In this document: positions 25,163 to 32,888 of the stretch, piece after piece | Layout of the letters: each line of letters starts with the position of its first letter | Position numbering within the stretch: position 1 is the first letter of the stretch | From: Parvularculaceae bacterium | GTDB lineage: Bacteria; Pseudomonadota; Alphaproteobacteria; Caulobacterales; Parvularculaceae | Length of the DNA: 64,000 nt | Direction of reading: 5' to 3' | Assembly (NCBI GenBank): GCA_028284065.1 | Contig: JANQSJ010000008.1 | Coordinates: 462,141 to 526,140, forward strand | Notes under the pieces: model-generated | What the model saw: the letters and a program-made list of their open reading frames with translations, nothing else | Told to the model about the DNA's origin: nothing | Databases searched by the model: none | Translations under genes and position numbers: made by a program

Positions 25163-27910
25163 ATGCGCGCAGAAGAACGCCTCGCCGGCGCGGCCGCGGA
25201 AAACGCGAACAAGGACTCGGACGCGGCTGCGTCGCCGGCGATCGCGACGCCAGGCGACGCGCAGGACGGCGCCGCGGAGCTTGATGGCTTGCGCGCGACA
25301 TCGCGTCCTTCGACCGACGCGCCGCGCCCGCCGACCGGCGACGATATCAAACGCATGATCGATGCCGCCGCCTCCCGCGCCGAGTCGGAGCGCCGCGCCG
25401 GGACAAGGGGGGTCGATATCGCCTCCTACGTCCTCCTGTGGGCGGGCGTCGCGGTCGCGATCGCCTCGGCGATCTATCTTTTCTTCTATGGCGGCGTCGA
25501 GCCTGTGGCGGCGCTCGCCTCGGCTGCGTTCGTCATTGGGGCGGGCCTTCTCGTGACCGGCGCAGCGCGGCCGGATCTGCTCGCCAGCTTCGCCCGCGGC
25601 GATCGCGGGCTAAAGGCGCGCGGCGACGACGACGGCGGCGCCCTTGCCGGCGCAGGCGTCCTCCATGGGCTAGGCCTCGCCGAGGCGATCCTCTCCGATG
25701 ATCGCGACGGCCGGCTTGTGACGCGTACGGACGGCGTCGTCGTCTATGCGAATGACGCCTATCGCGCGCTTGCGGAGGACGCTGGCGTAGAGGGCGCCGC
25801 CGGCCTGCCGCCGCGCATTGATCGGCTCTTCGCGCAGCAGGGACCGGACGCCGCGAAGGTCTTTCGCCTGTGCCGCGCCGCGCGCGCCGGCGAACCCGCC
25901 GAAGAGGCGGTGTTCCAGCGCATCGGTCTCAGCGGCGGCGGCGCGCGGCGGCGGTTCGAGATTTCGGTCGCGCCAGTGCGGACGCGTCAGCCCTATGCTG
26001 CGTGGCGGATACGCGAAGTCGCTGTCGAACGGGAGGACGAGGACCCCGTGGCGAAGGCCTATGGGCCGGCGCCCGTGCCCATATTCTCTTTCGACCGCGG
26101 CGGCGGCGTCGTCAGCGTCAATGACGCGATGCGCGCGCGCTTCGACATTGGCGACGGCGCGATCGCGGTGGAGGATCTCATCCTCGGCGAAGCCTCGGAG
26201 CTGGTCGATGCGCTGTGGGCTTGCGACGGCGCGCCCCAGGAAGCGCAGGTGCGCGCCAAGGAAGCGCCGAAGGACGGCGCGGCCGCGACCTTCCGCGCCT
26301 TCCGGCGCGGCGGCGTCGGCGAGGGCGTCGTCTTCGCGGCCGTCGAAATTGACGAGGAAGACGCCGCCGAGGCCGTGGCGGCGAGCGTCGCGGGCGAAGT
26401 CACCGAAGCGCCGTTCGGCGTCGCCATCGTCGAAGGCGAATTTGGCCGCGACGCGAAGATCGTCGAGGCGAACGGCGCGTTCCTGTCGTCCTTCAGCGGC
26501 GTCGCCAAGGGCGCGCCCCTTTCCAAGGCGCTCCCCGCGGGCGCGATCGCCGACCTTGCGGGCGAAGCGCGCAAAAAGGCCGGCGCGCCGCCGCGTCCTG
26601 TCGACGCCGAGATCGCCGACCCTTCAGGCGCGACGCGGGCGTTTTCCGTCTATGTCCGGCCCATGCGGCGCAAGCGCGGCGGCTATGGCCCGAAGCGCGC
26701 GTTTCTCTATTCGGTGGAGATCACCGAAACGAAGCGCATGCAGGAAGACCATGTTCAGGATCAGAAGCTGAAGGCGATCGGCAACATCGCCGGCGAGGTC
26801 GCGCACGACTTCAACAATTTGCTTCAGGTGGTGCTGGCGAGCTGCGAAGACCTTCTCGTCAGCCACCCCGCCGGCGATCCGGCGTACTCGGACCTTTTGC
26901 TGATCCGCCAGAACGCCCAGCGCGCCGCGAACCTGACGCGCCAGCTGCTCGCCTATTCGCGCAAGCAGACGCTCACCAGCAAGAGCCAGTCCATCACCGA
27001 CCTCCTGATGGATTTCTCGCGCTTTCTGGACCGGGCGGTAGGCGAGAAAGTACGGCTGAAGCTGAAGAACGGGCGCGGCCTGCCGAACGTCAAGATTGAC
27101 ACCAACCAGTTCGAGACCGCGCTCATGAACCTCGCGGTTAATGCCCGCGACGCCATGGCGCCTGATGGCGGCGAGGTCCGTATAGAGACCGAACGGCTGT
27201 CGCGCGACGACGTGTCGGCGCTCGGCCTCCAACAGCTCCGCGACCAGGATCACGTGCTCGTCTCCGTCATCGACACTGGGCCCGGCGTGCCGGAGGACAT
27301 CAGGGCGAAGATTTTCGATCCCTTCTTCACGACAAAGGATGTCGGGAAGGGAACGGGCCTCGGCCTGTCCGCCGTGCAGGGCGTCATTGAGCAGATGGGC
27401 GGCGCGATCGCGGTGGAGAACCTCGCTGAGGGCGGCGCCGCGTTCCGGATCTACCTGCCGGCCTGCGACGCGGAGGAGACGGCCGCGGAAGCCGCCGCCG
27501 CGGCGCCAGCCCCTTCGGCCGACGTCGACTATTCAGGAGTCGGAAGAATTCTCGTCGTTGAGGACGAGCCCGGGGTCCGGCTCGTCGTCGTGAAGACCCT
27601 GGAGCGCGCAGGGTACGACGTCGAGGTCGCCGATGACGGCGTCGATGCGCTGGAGCTTCTCGAAAAGGACGCGCAATTCGATCTTGTCATCTCGGACATC
27701 ATGATGCCGGAGGTCGACGGCCCGGCCATGGTCGCCGAAGCGCGCGAACGCTTCGGGCTTAAGGCTGCCATCGTCTTCATGTCCGGCTACGCCGAGGCGG
27801 CGGTGCGCGAGCAGCTTGACGGGATCGACGCCTCCCACTTCATCCAGAAGCCGTTCCAGAAGGCCGATCTTTCCGTCCTGGTGCGGAAAGTCATCCATGG
27901 CGACGGGTGA
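25163..27910 (+). CDS. cckA: Hybrid histidine kinase CckA
   Basis: 915 residues. A polar N-terminus, two membrane helices (about 75-135), PAS-like regions (about 175-510), the HisKA box GEVAHDFNNLL with phospho-His548, an HATPase domain (NLAVNARDAM, DTGPGVP, GKGTGLGLS) and a C-terminal receiver whose Asp845 lies in DLVISDIMMP. The HDFNNLL form of the H-box and the HPAGDPAYSDLLLIRQNA block are characteristic of CckA, which sends phosphate via ChpT to CtrA and controls the alphaproteobacterial cell cycle. Single gene; chpT and ctrA are elsewhere. Ala- and Glu-rich spacers make it longer than the Caulobacter protein. Confidence 0.88.
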   Translation: MRAEERLAGAAAENANKDSDAAASPAIATPGDAQDGAAELDGLRATSRPSTDAPRPPTGDDIKRMIDAAASRAESERRAGTRGVDIASYVLLWAGVAVAIASAIYLFFYGGVEPVAALASAAFVIGAGLLVTGAARPDLLASFARGDRGLKARGDDDGGALAGAGVLHGLGLAEAILSDDRDGRLVTRTDGVVVYANDAYRALAEDAGVEGAAGLPPRIDRLFAQQGPDAAKVFRLCRAARAGEPAEEAVFQRIGLSGGGARRRFEISVAPVRTRQPYAAWRIREVAVEREDEDPVAKAYGPAPVPIFSFDRGGGVVSVNDAMRARFDIGDGAIAVEDLILGEASELVDALWACDGAPQEAQVRAKEAPKDGAAATFRAFRRGGVGEGVVFAAVEIDEEDAAEAVAASVAGEVTEAPFGVAIVEGEFGRDAKIVEANGAFLSSFSGVAKGAPLSKALPAGAIADLAGEARKKAGAPPRPVDAEIADPSGATRAFSVYVRPMRRKRGGYGPKRAFLYSVEITETKRMQEDHVQDQKLKAIGNIAGEVAHDFNNLLQVVLASCEDLLVSHPAGDPAYSDLLLIRQNAQRAANLTRQLLAYSRKQTLTSKSQSITDLLMDFSRFLDRAVGEKVRLKLKNGRGLPNVKIDTNQFETALMNLAVNARDAMAPDGGEVRIETERLSRDDVSALGLQQLRDQDHVLVSVIDTGPGVPEDIRAKIFDPFFTTKDVGKGTGLGLSAVQGVIEQMGGAIAVENLAEGGAAFRIYLPACDAEETAAEAAAAAPAPSADVDYSGVGRILVVEDEPGVRLVVVKTLERAGYDVEVADDGVDALELLEKDAQFDLVISDIMMPEVDGPAMVAEARERFGLKAAIVFMSGYAEAAVREQLDGIDASHFIQKPFQKADLSVLVRKVIHGDG

Positions 27911-27972
27911 TAGGGGAATAGTTGCAGGCTCCCGCCGATTGGCGGGCGCGCTGAATCCGGTATGATCCCGCC

Positions 27973-28716
27973 ATGCGCCAGATCGTCTTCGACCTTGAAA
28001 CCACCGGCTTCCGGTTCGACGAAGGCCACCGAATCGTTGAGATCGGCGGCGTCGAGCTTGTGCGCGGCGCGGTGACGGGAAAGTCCTTCCACACTTACGT
28101 CAATCCGCAGCGCGAGGTGCCGAGGGGCGCTTACGATGTGCACGGGCTGAGCTATGATTTCCTCAAGGATTTTCCCGTTTTTACCGACGCCCGAGTGGCG
28201 GAGGCGTTTCTCGAATTCGTCGGCGATGCGGAGCTTATCGCCCATAACGGCAAGGCGTTCGACCTTCCCTTCCTGAACGATGAGCTTGCCGCTGCGAAGT
28301 TGCCGTTGCTGCAGAATGAGCTCATCGACACGCTGCATCTCGCGCGGCGGCGATTTCCCGGCGCGCCGGCGAGCCTCGATGCTCTGTGCTCCCGCTTTGG
28401 CGTCGACACCGCGGCGCGCGAACGCGACGGCCACGGGGCGCTGCTCGATTCCAGGCTTCTCGCCGAGGTCTATATCGAGCTGACCGGCGGCGCGCAGGCG
28501 GGGCTCGATCTTGACGCCGAAGCGGCAAGCGCGACGTCTGCGAAGAACCGCGGCCCCGCCCGCCAGCGGCCGGGTCCGGCGCCGACGCTCGCGACGCCGG
28601 AGGAGACAGCCGCCCACGCGGCGTTGATCGCCGAGATGGGGCCTGACGCCCTGTGGCGCGCCCTTGAGAAAGATGCATCAGCGCCCGCCGCCGACCAGGC
28701 CGTCGCGGCTGAGTAG
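27973..28716 (+). CDS. dnaQ: DNA polymerase III epsilon subunit (proofreading exonuclease)
   Basis: 247-residue DEDDh 3'-5' exonuclease. FDLETTGF gives the first Asp and Glu, AHNGKAFDLPFLN the second Asp, and HGALLDSRLLAEVY the His and last Asp. The C-terminal about 60 residues are a linker for binding the polymerase alpha subunit. In related genomes it follows coaE directly; here it is separated from it by about 26 kb but still faces secB, its usual convergent neighbour. Confidence 0.95.
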   Translation: MRQIVFDLETTGFRFDEGHRIVEIGGVELVRGAVTGKSFHTYVNPQREVPRGAYDVHGLSYDFLKDFPVFTDARVAEAFLEFVGDAELIAHNGKAFDLPFLNDELAAAKLPLLQNELIDTLHLARRRFPGAPASLDALCSRFGVDTAARERDGHGALLDSRLLAEVYIELTGGAQAGLDLDAEAASATSAKNRGPARQRPGPAPTLATPEETAAHAALIAEMGPDALWRALEKDASAPAADQAVAAE

Positions 28717-28744
28717 ACCGGCGCAGTCCCCACTGAGGGACCTG

Positions 28745-28816
28745 CGCCTGCGCGCCGTCCGGCAAGTTTACGCCTGCGCGCCGTCCGGCAATTTTATGCT
28801 TGCGCGCCGTCCGGCG
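28745..28816. repeat. 26-bp tandem repeat derived from the secB 3' end
   Basis: Three units with a 26-bp period built on CGCCTGCGCGCCGTCCGGCAA: 28745-28765, 28771-28791, and a third overlapping the end of secB at 28797-28816. On the minus strand each encodes PDGAQA, and the secB-proximal two also carry a stop. The real secB stop is at 28794-28796; the others lie downstream as duplicated tails. Confidence 0.85.
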
Positions 28817-29282
28817 CCGGGCTCGCCGCCGCTGCGCGGCGCCGCTGTTCGTAAATGGACAGGAAGTCGATTGGGTCGAGCATCACCGGCGGGAAGTTTC
28901 CGGTCTGCGTCGTCTCGGCGAGAATCTGGCGCAGGAACGGGAAAATGATCCGTGGACACTCCACCAGGAGCACGATCTCGAGCTGCTCCTGCGGCACGTT
29001 CTTGATTTCAAACGCGCCCGCATAGGCGCTCTCCACGACGAAAACAGGTTCGTCGTTACTCGTGGCGTTCGCGGAGACGGTGAGTTCCACCTCATACTGA
29101 TCTTCGCCGATGCCCCGCGCGTTGACGTCTACGCTGACGGCGATGTTCGGCGCTTCGCTCATGCCGCTAAAGATCTGAGGCGCCTTCGGGTTTTCGAATG
29201 AGAGATCCTTCAGGTATTGCGCAAGAACCCGAAGGCTTGGCGCGGCGGCGTCGCCGGCGCCCGGCGCGGGCGTGTCAGACAT
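28794..29282 (-). CDS. secB: Protein-export chaperone SecB
   Basis: 162 residues. Typical SecB core from LAQYLKDLSFENPKAPQIF through LLVECPRIIFPFLRQILAE and PPVMLDPIDFLSIYEQRR. It forms a tetramer that keeps preproteins unfolded and delivers them to SecA. The start at 29282 has AAAGGGA upstream; the longer in-frame extension is not typical of the family. The last residues PDGAQA come from a 26-bp repeat unit that is duplicated downstream. Confidence 0.95.
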   Translation of the reverse strand: MSDTPAPGAGDAAAPSLRVLAQYLKDLSFENPKAPQIFSGMSEAPNIAVSVDVNARGIGEDQYEVELTVSANATSNDEPVFVVESAYAGAFEIKNVPQEQLEIVLLVECPRIIFPFLRQILAETTQTGNFPPVMLDPIDFLSIYEQRRRAAAASPAPDGAQA

Positions 29283-29378
29283 ATCGTCCCTTTCGATCCG
29301 TGCGCGCCCTCGGCGGCGGGGATGCTCGCCCGTCGAATGCGCGCGGGAGAAATTCGAGTACAAGCGGCGCCAGCCGAA

Positions 29379-29396
29379 GCCCGCCTCAAGGCGGGC
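29379..29396. terminator. Hairpin downstream of fxsA (possible weak terminator)
   Basis: GCCCGCC-TCAA-GGCGGGC, a perfect 7-bp stem 86 nt beyond the fxsA stop, with only two T after it on the minus strand. It could slow or stop transcription before secB, or be an RNA-stability element. The rest of the fxsA-secB gap shows no gene. Confidence 0.3.
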
Positions 29397-29481
29397 GCGT
29401 CTCGGAACGCGCGCCGAAGAAGCGCGGGTCCTACACGGCCACGCGCCGCCTCGCAAGCCGACGCGCCGCGTCGGCGGGGCG

Positions 29482-29886
29482 TTACAGATCGACCCGTCGC
29501 ACCGAGATGATCCGGCCCTCCGCGTCGGCGCGCGCTTTCAGATAGGCGACCGCCCGCGCTGCGAGCCAATGGCGGATCGGCGGCGTCAGAAGCGCAAAGC
29601 CGACCGCGTCGGTTATAAATCCCGGCGTCATCAGGAAAGGCGCAGCGAGAATGAGGAAGACGCCGTCGGCGATGGCGTCAAGCGGCGCGCGGCCTTGAGA
29701 CAGGTCGCGCTGGGCGGAATTCAAGGCGGCGACCCCTTGCGCCCTCAGGATCAGCCCGCCGATGATCGCAGTGCCGACGCATGCGGCGATGACCGGCAAT
29801 GGGCCGACCATGGCCCCGGCCGCCAGCAGCACGTAGATCTCCAGAAGCGGGCCGATTACGAACAGCGTGATTAATAAAACAGCCAT
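29482..29886 (-). CDS. fxsA: FxsA-family membrane protein
   Basis: 134 residues. It opens with VLLITLFVIGPLLEIYVLLA, the hallmark FxsA helix, then GTAIIGGLILRAQG and AAPFLMTPGFITDAVGF. Four membrane segments. In E. coli FxsA (suppressor of F exclusion) sits in the inner membrane; its general role is unclear. It lies in the conserved dnaQ-secB-fxsA-Tim44 neighbourhood, divergent from the Tim44-like gene. Confidence 0.93.
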   Translation of the reverse strand: MAVLLITLFVIGPLLEIYVLLAAGAMVGPLPVIAACVGTAIIGGLILRAQGVAALNSAQRDLSQGRAPLDAIADGVFLILAAPFLMTPGFITDAVGFALLTPPIRHWLAARAVAYLKARADAEGRIISVRRVDL

Positions 29887-30075
29887 GCGACCTTCGGTTT
29901 ATGTCTGACAGGTGTTTTCGATATAGAGCTGCCTATATAGTGGCATAAGCGGATCGTTCACGTGTTTGCGGTAAACCGCGACCGCCCGCTGGTAAACTGC
30001 GGCCAGCCGCCTCCGCGCGTTCTCGAAGGCGGTTGGGAGCGGATTGGGGAAGCTAAAACAAGGGCTTGCGTCTTT

Positions 30076-30723
30076 ATGGATCCTCTCAGCCTGATACTCG
30101 CCGGCGTTGCGATTTTCTTCGTGTACAAGCTGATTTCCGTCCTCGGCGCCCGCACCGGCCACGAACAACGCCAGGAAATTGAAGGCCTGCAGCGCGCCGC
30201 CCGGCCCCAGGAGGACGATGTCGCCGGCGACGCGACGCCGCTTCGGCCCGGCGCTGAGCGCCGCGCGGCCGCCATTTCCGCGGCCGCCGCTCCCTTGCGG
30301 GAGGCGGACCCTGAATTCGACGAGCGCGCCTTCCTTGACGGCGCAAAGGGCGCTTATGAGATGATCGTGGAGGCCTTCGCCGCCGGCGACCTGAAGAGCG
30401 TCAAGAAGTTCCTCGCCGCGTCGGTGCTGGAGGCGTTCCGAAAAGCGCTTTCCGACCGCGATACGGCGGGCGCGCGGGTCGATCTGAAGTTTGTCGGCAT
30501 TGAGGAGGCGGCCGTGAAGTCTTCGCGCGTCGACGATGGCGCGATGGTCGCTGTCGTCAATTTCGCCTCCAACCAGGTCCGCACCACGTATGACCGCGAA
30601 GGCAATGTGATCGACGGCGATCCAAATCGCGTCGATCTGGTGCGCGAAGCCTGGACGTTTTCGCGCAAAATTGCCTCCTCTGATCCGAACTGGACCTTGG
30701 TGGCGACGAGCGCATCGGCCTAA
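30076..30723 (+). CDS. Tim44-like inner membrane protein
   Basis: 215 residues: N-terminal membrane anchor (MDPLSLILAGVAIFFVYKLI), a charged linker, and a Tim44-like domain (about 80-215) with FLDGAKGAYEMIVEAFAAGD and VKKFLAASVLEAFRKALSDR. Bacterial relatives of the mitochondrial import factor Tim44 (TimA) sit at the inner membrane. ATG 30076 is chosen because it starts right at the membrane anchor. It precedes mltA and smr, a conserved alphaproteobacterial cluster. Confidence 0.92.
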   Translation: MDPLSLILAGVAIFFVYKLISVLGARTGHEQRQEIEGLQRAARPQEDDVAGDATPLRPGAERRAAAISAAAAPLREADPEFDERAFLDGAKGAYEMIVEAFAAGDLKSVKKFLAASVLEAFRKALSDRDTAGARVDLKFVGIEEAAVKSSRVDDGAMVAVVNFASNQVRTTYDREGNVIDGDPNRVDLVREAWTFSRKIASSDPNWTLVATSASA

Positions 30724-30778
30724 GACTCTGTCTTCGCCTCGCGCCGATCGCGGCGCCGGGATAGCTTGGGCCGCCTGA

Positions 30779-32200
30779 ATGTCTTCCTCTTCACCTGCGC
30801 GGGGGCCGTCTTTCGGGCCGGTCGCCCTCATCGCGCTTTTGGGCGCGGCGCTCCTGACCTTGGTCGCCGCCGTCTTCGCCATTCGCGCGGCGATGGAGAC
30901 CGCTGAAGTCGATCCCGAAACCGACTATGAAGTGGTCGGCGTCAGCTTCCAGCGCATCCCGTTCGACGCCCTTCCCGACTGGCGGCTCGACAACGTGGCT
31001 GAGGCGCTTCCCGCATTCCTTCGCTCTTGCCGGCTGCTGGCGGAGCGCCCTCCCGACGCGCCTTTTAATCCCCTCGAAGCGATCGAGTCGCCTTTCCTCG
31101 AAGAAGACCTGCTCGCCGGCGCGGTCGGAGACTGGCTGCCGCTTTGCGAAGAGGCGCAACAGGTTCTGGACGGCGCGTATGCTGACGAAATAGCGCGTTC
31201 CAGCGCGGCGCGCGATTTCCTGATGTTGCGGTTCGAGCCAGTCGCGGTGGCGCGTCGATCAGAGCCGCGGCCGGACGGCAAGGCGGCGGGCCGCGAGCCT
31301 GTCGACGACCCGGTCGGCAAGGCGACCGGATACTTCGAGCCGACTTTCTTCGCATCGCAGCGGCCAAGCGGAAGGTTCAGCGCGCCCGTCTATGAGCGGC
31401 CGTCGGACCTTATTGAGGTCGATCTCGGCGCGTTTGATCCGAAGCTGAAAGGCCGGCGCCTGTTTGGGCGGCTCGAAGAAGGCGCGCTCGCGCCCTATCC
31501 GACCCGCGCGGAAATCAATGGGGGCGCTATCAGGCGCGTCGCCTCGCCGATCGCCTATATGGACCCGGACGATCTTTTCTTTCTTCAGATCCAGGGCTCA
31601 GGGCGGCTTACCGTCTTGGCGCGCGACGGCAGGCAAGAGATTTCCGTTGGCTATAATGGAACGAATGGGCGGCCGTACTTCGCCATCGGCCGAGCGCTCG
31701 TGGAGAAGGGGGAGATCGCCCTTGAGGACATTTCCATGCAGTCGATCCGGCAATGGCTCGACGCGGCGCCCCCGGAGGAGGCGCGCAAGCTGCGCGAACG
31801 AAATCCTTCCTTCGTTTTCTTTCGGGCCGCCCCCCCGACGCCGGACCAGGATCTCGGCCCGGTCGGGGCCGGCGGCGTGCAGCTTACGGCGATGCGCAGC
31901 ATCGCGATCGATCCGTCTTACTATGGTTATGGCGGGCTTATCTGGGCCGCATGGCGCTCCCGTGACGGGCGTGAGGTGGGGCGTCTCCTCGTCGCCCAGG
32001 ACACCGGAGGCGCCATCAAGGGGCCGATCCGCGGCGACGTCTTCGTCGGTTCCGGCCCGCAGGCGGCAGAAACCGCCGGCCGGATGAACGATCCCGCCAC
32101 CTTCGCCGTACTATTACCGAAATCCCTCTCGGCCCGATTTCCGAGCGGCCCGGGAAGTCTGGCCAAGCCGCTCGACAAGGCCGACAGGGGCGGTGGATAG
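30779..32200 (+). CDS. mltA: Membrane-bound lytic murein transglycosylase A
   Basis: 473 residues. An N-terminal membrane helix (about 11-34) replaces the lipoprotein signal seen in E. coli. The MltA barrel spans roughly 170-330 (TGYFEP, QIQGSGRLTV, GYNGTNGRPYFAIGRAL). The C-terminal 3D domain has AQDTGGAIKGPIRGDVFVGSG with the catalytic Asp in DTGG. It cleaves glycan strands with formation of 1,6-anhydro-muramyl ends. Its stop overlaps an alternative GTG start of the smr gene. Confidence 0.94.
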   Translation: MSSSSPARGPSFGPVALIALLGAALLTLVAAVFAIRAAMETAEVDPETDYEVVGVSFQRIPFDALPDWRLDNVAEALPAFLRSCRLLAERPPDAPFNPLEAIESPFLEEDLLAGAVGDWLPLCEEAQQVLDGAYADEIARSSAARDFLMLRFEPVAVARRSEPRPDGKAAGREPVDDPVGKATGYFEPTFFASQRPSGRFSAPVYERPSDLIEVDLGAFDPKLKGRRLFGRLEEGALAPYPTRAEINGGAIRRVASPIAYMDPDDLFFLQIQGSGRLTVLARDGRQEISVGYNGTNGRPYFAIGRALVEKGEIALEDISMQSIRQWLDAAPPEEARKLRERNPSFVFFRAAPPTPDQDLGPVGAGGVQLTAMRSIAIDPSYYGYGGLIWAAWRSRDGREVGRLLVAQDTGGAIKGPIRGDVFVGSGPQAAETAGRMNDPATFAVLLPKSLSARFPSGPGSLAKPLDKADRGGG

Positions 32201-32225
32201 GGCATATTTTGAAGGCGTCGTTTCG

Positions 32226-32888
32226 ATGTCGGATCGGAAGCTGAACGATGAGGAAGCGCGGCTCTGGCGCCGCGCGACGCGGGATGTGGCGCGCCCTTTC
32301 CGGCGGTCCGGCGGCGTCGAGGCGTCCGACGCGGAGAGTTCTCGCCTTCGCGCGCCGGCGCGCGTTGCGGGAAACGCGCCGCCAAGGGACGCCCCGCAGA
32401 GCCGGAGACCCGGCGCGCTGCGCCCGCCCTCGGCGTTCGGCGCCGGCGACCCGAAGCGCGATCTCGCGGTCGCGCGCCGTCGTCAGCCGATAGACCGGAC
32501 CATTGACCTCCACGGCATGACCCGCGCCGTCGCCGAACGCGCGTTTAGGACGTTCGTGCGCGGCGCGCATCGCGACGGATGCCGGCGCCTCCTCGTCATC
32601 ACGGGCAAGGGCGGACCGGCGTCGCAGGCGAACCTCACGCGTCGGCGTTTGCGCGCCGACGGAATGGACAGTGACGCCAGGATCGATGACGCAATAGGCG
32701 GCGATCTGCGCCCGGTCGGCCGCGGCGTCCTGCGTGAGGCGGTGCGCGAGTGGGTTGATGGGCCAGAGTTGCGGCCGCTGGTCGCGCGACTGGCGCCCGC
32801 CCGCCCGAAAGACGGCGGCGCAGGCGCCTATTACCTTTTCCTGAAGCCGTCTTCTTCCCGGACGTCTGGGGCTGCGATCCGCCGCTAG
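32226..32888 (+). CDS. Smr-domain protein
   Basis: 220 residues. A basic, disordered N-terminus (about 100 residues) precedes an Smr domain with TIDLHGMTRAVAERAFRTF, LLVITGKGG and GVLREAVREWVDG. Smr domains of this stand-alone type are thought to nick or bind nucleic acid. ATG 32226 follows AAGGCG; GTG at 32193, overlapping the mltA stop, is an alternative. The TGKG loop is followed by a spacer (RRRLRADGMDSDARIDDAIG) of low complexity. The 3' end overlaps the convergent PDT-like gene by 4 nt. Confidence 0.9.
   Translation: MSDRKLNDEEARLWRRATRDVARPFRRSGGVEASDAESSRLRAPARVAGNAPPRDAPQSRRPGALRPPSAFGAGDPKRDLAVARRRQPIDRTIDLHGMTRAVAERAFRTFVRGAHRDGCRRLLVITGKGGPASQANLTRRRLRADGMDSDARIDDAIGGDLRPVGRGVLREAVREWVDGPELRPLVARLAPARPKDGGAGAYYLFLKPSSSRTSGAAIRR

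Noticed and set aside
27931..27946. CCCGCC-GATT-GGCGGG hairpin after cckA as a terminator
   Set aside because: The 6-bp stem is followed by CGCGCT with no T-run, so an intrinsic terminator is not supported.
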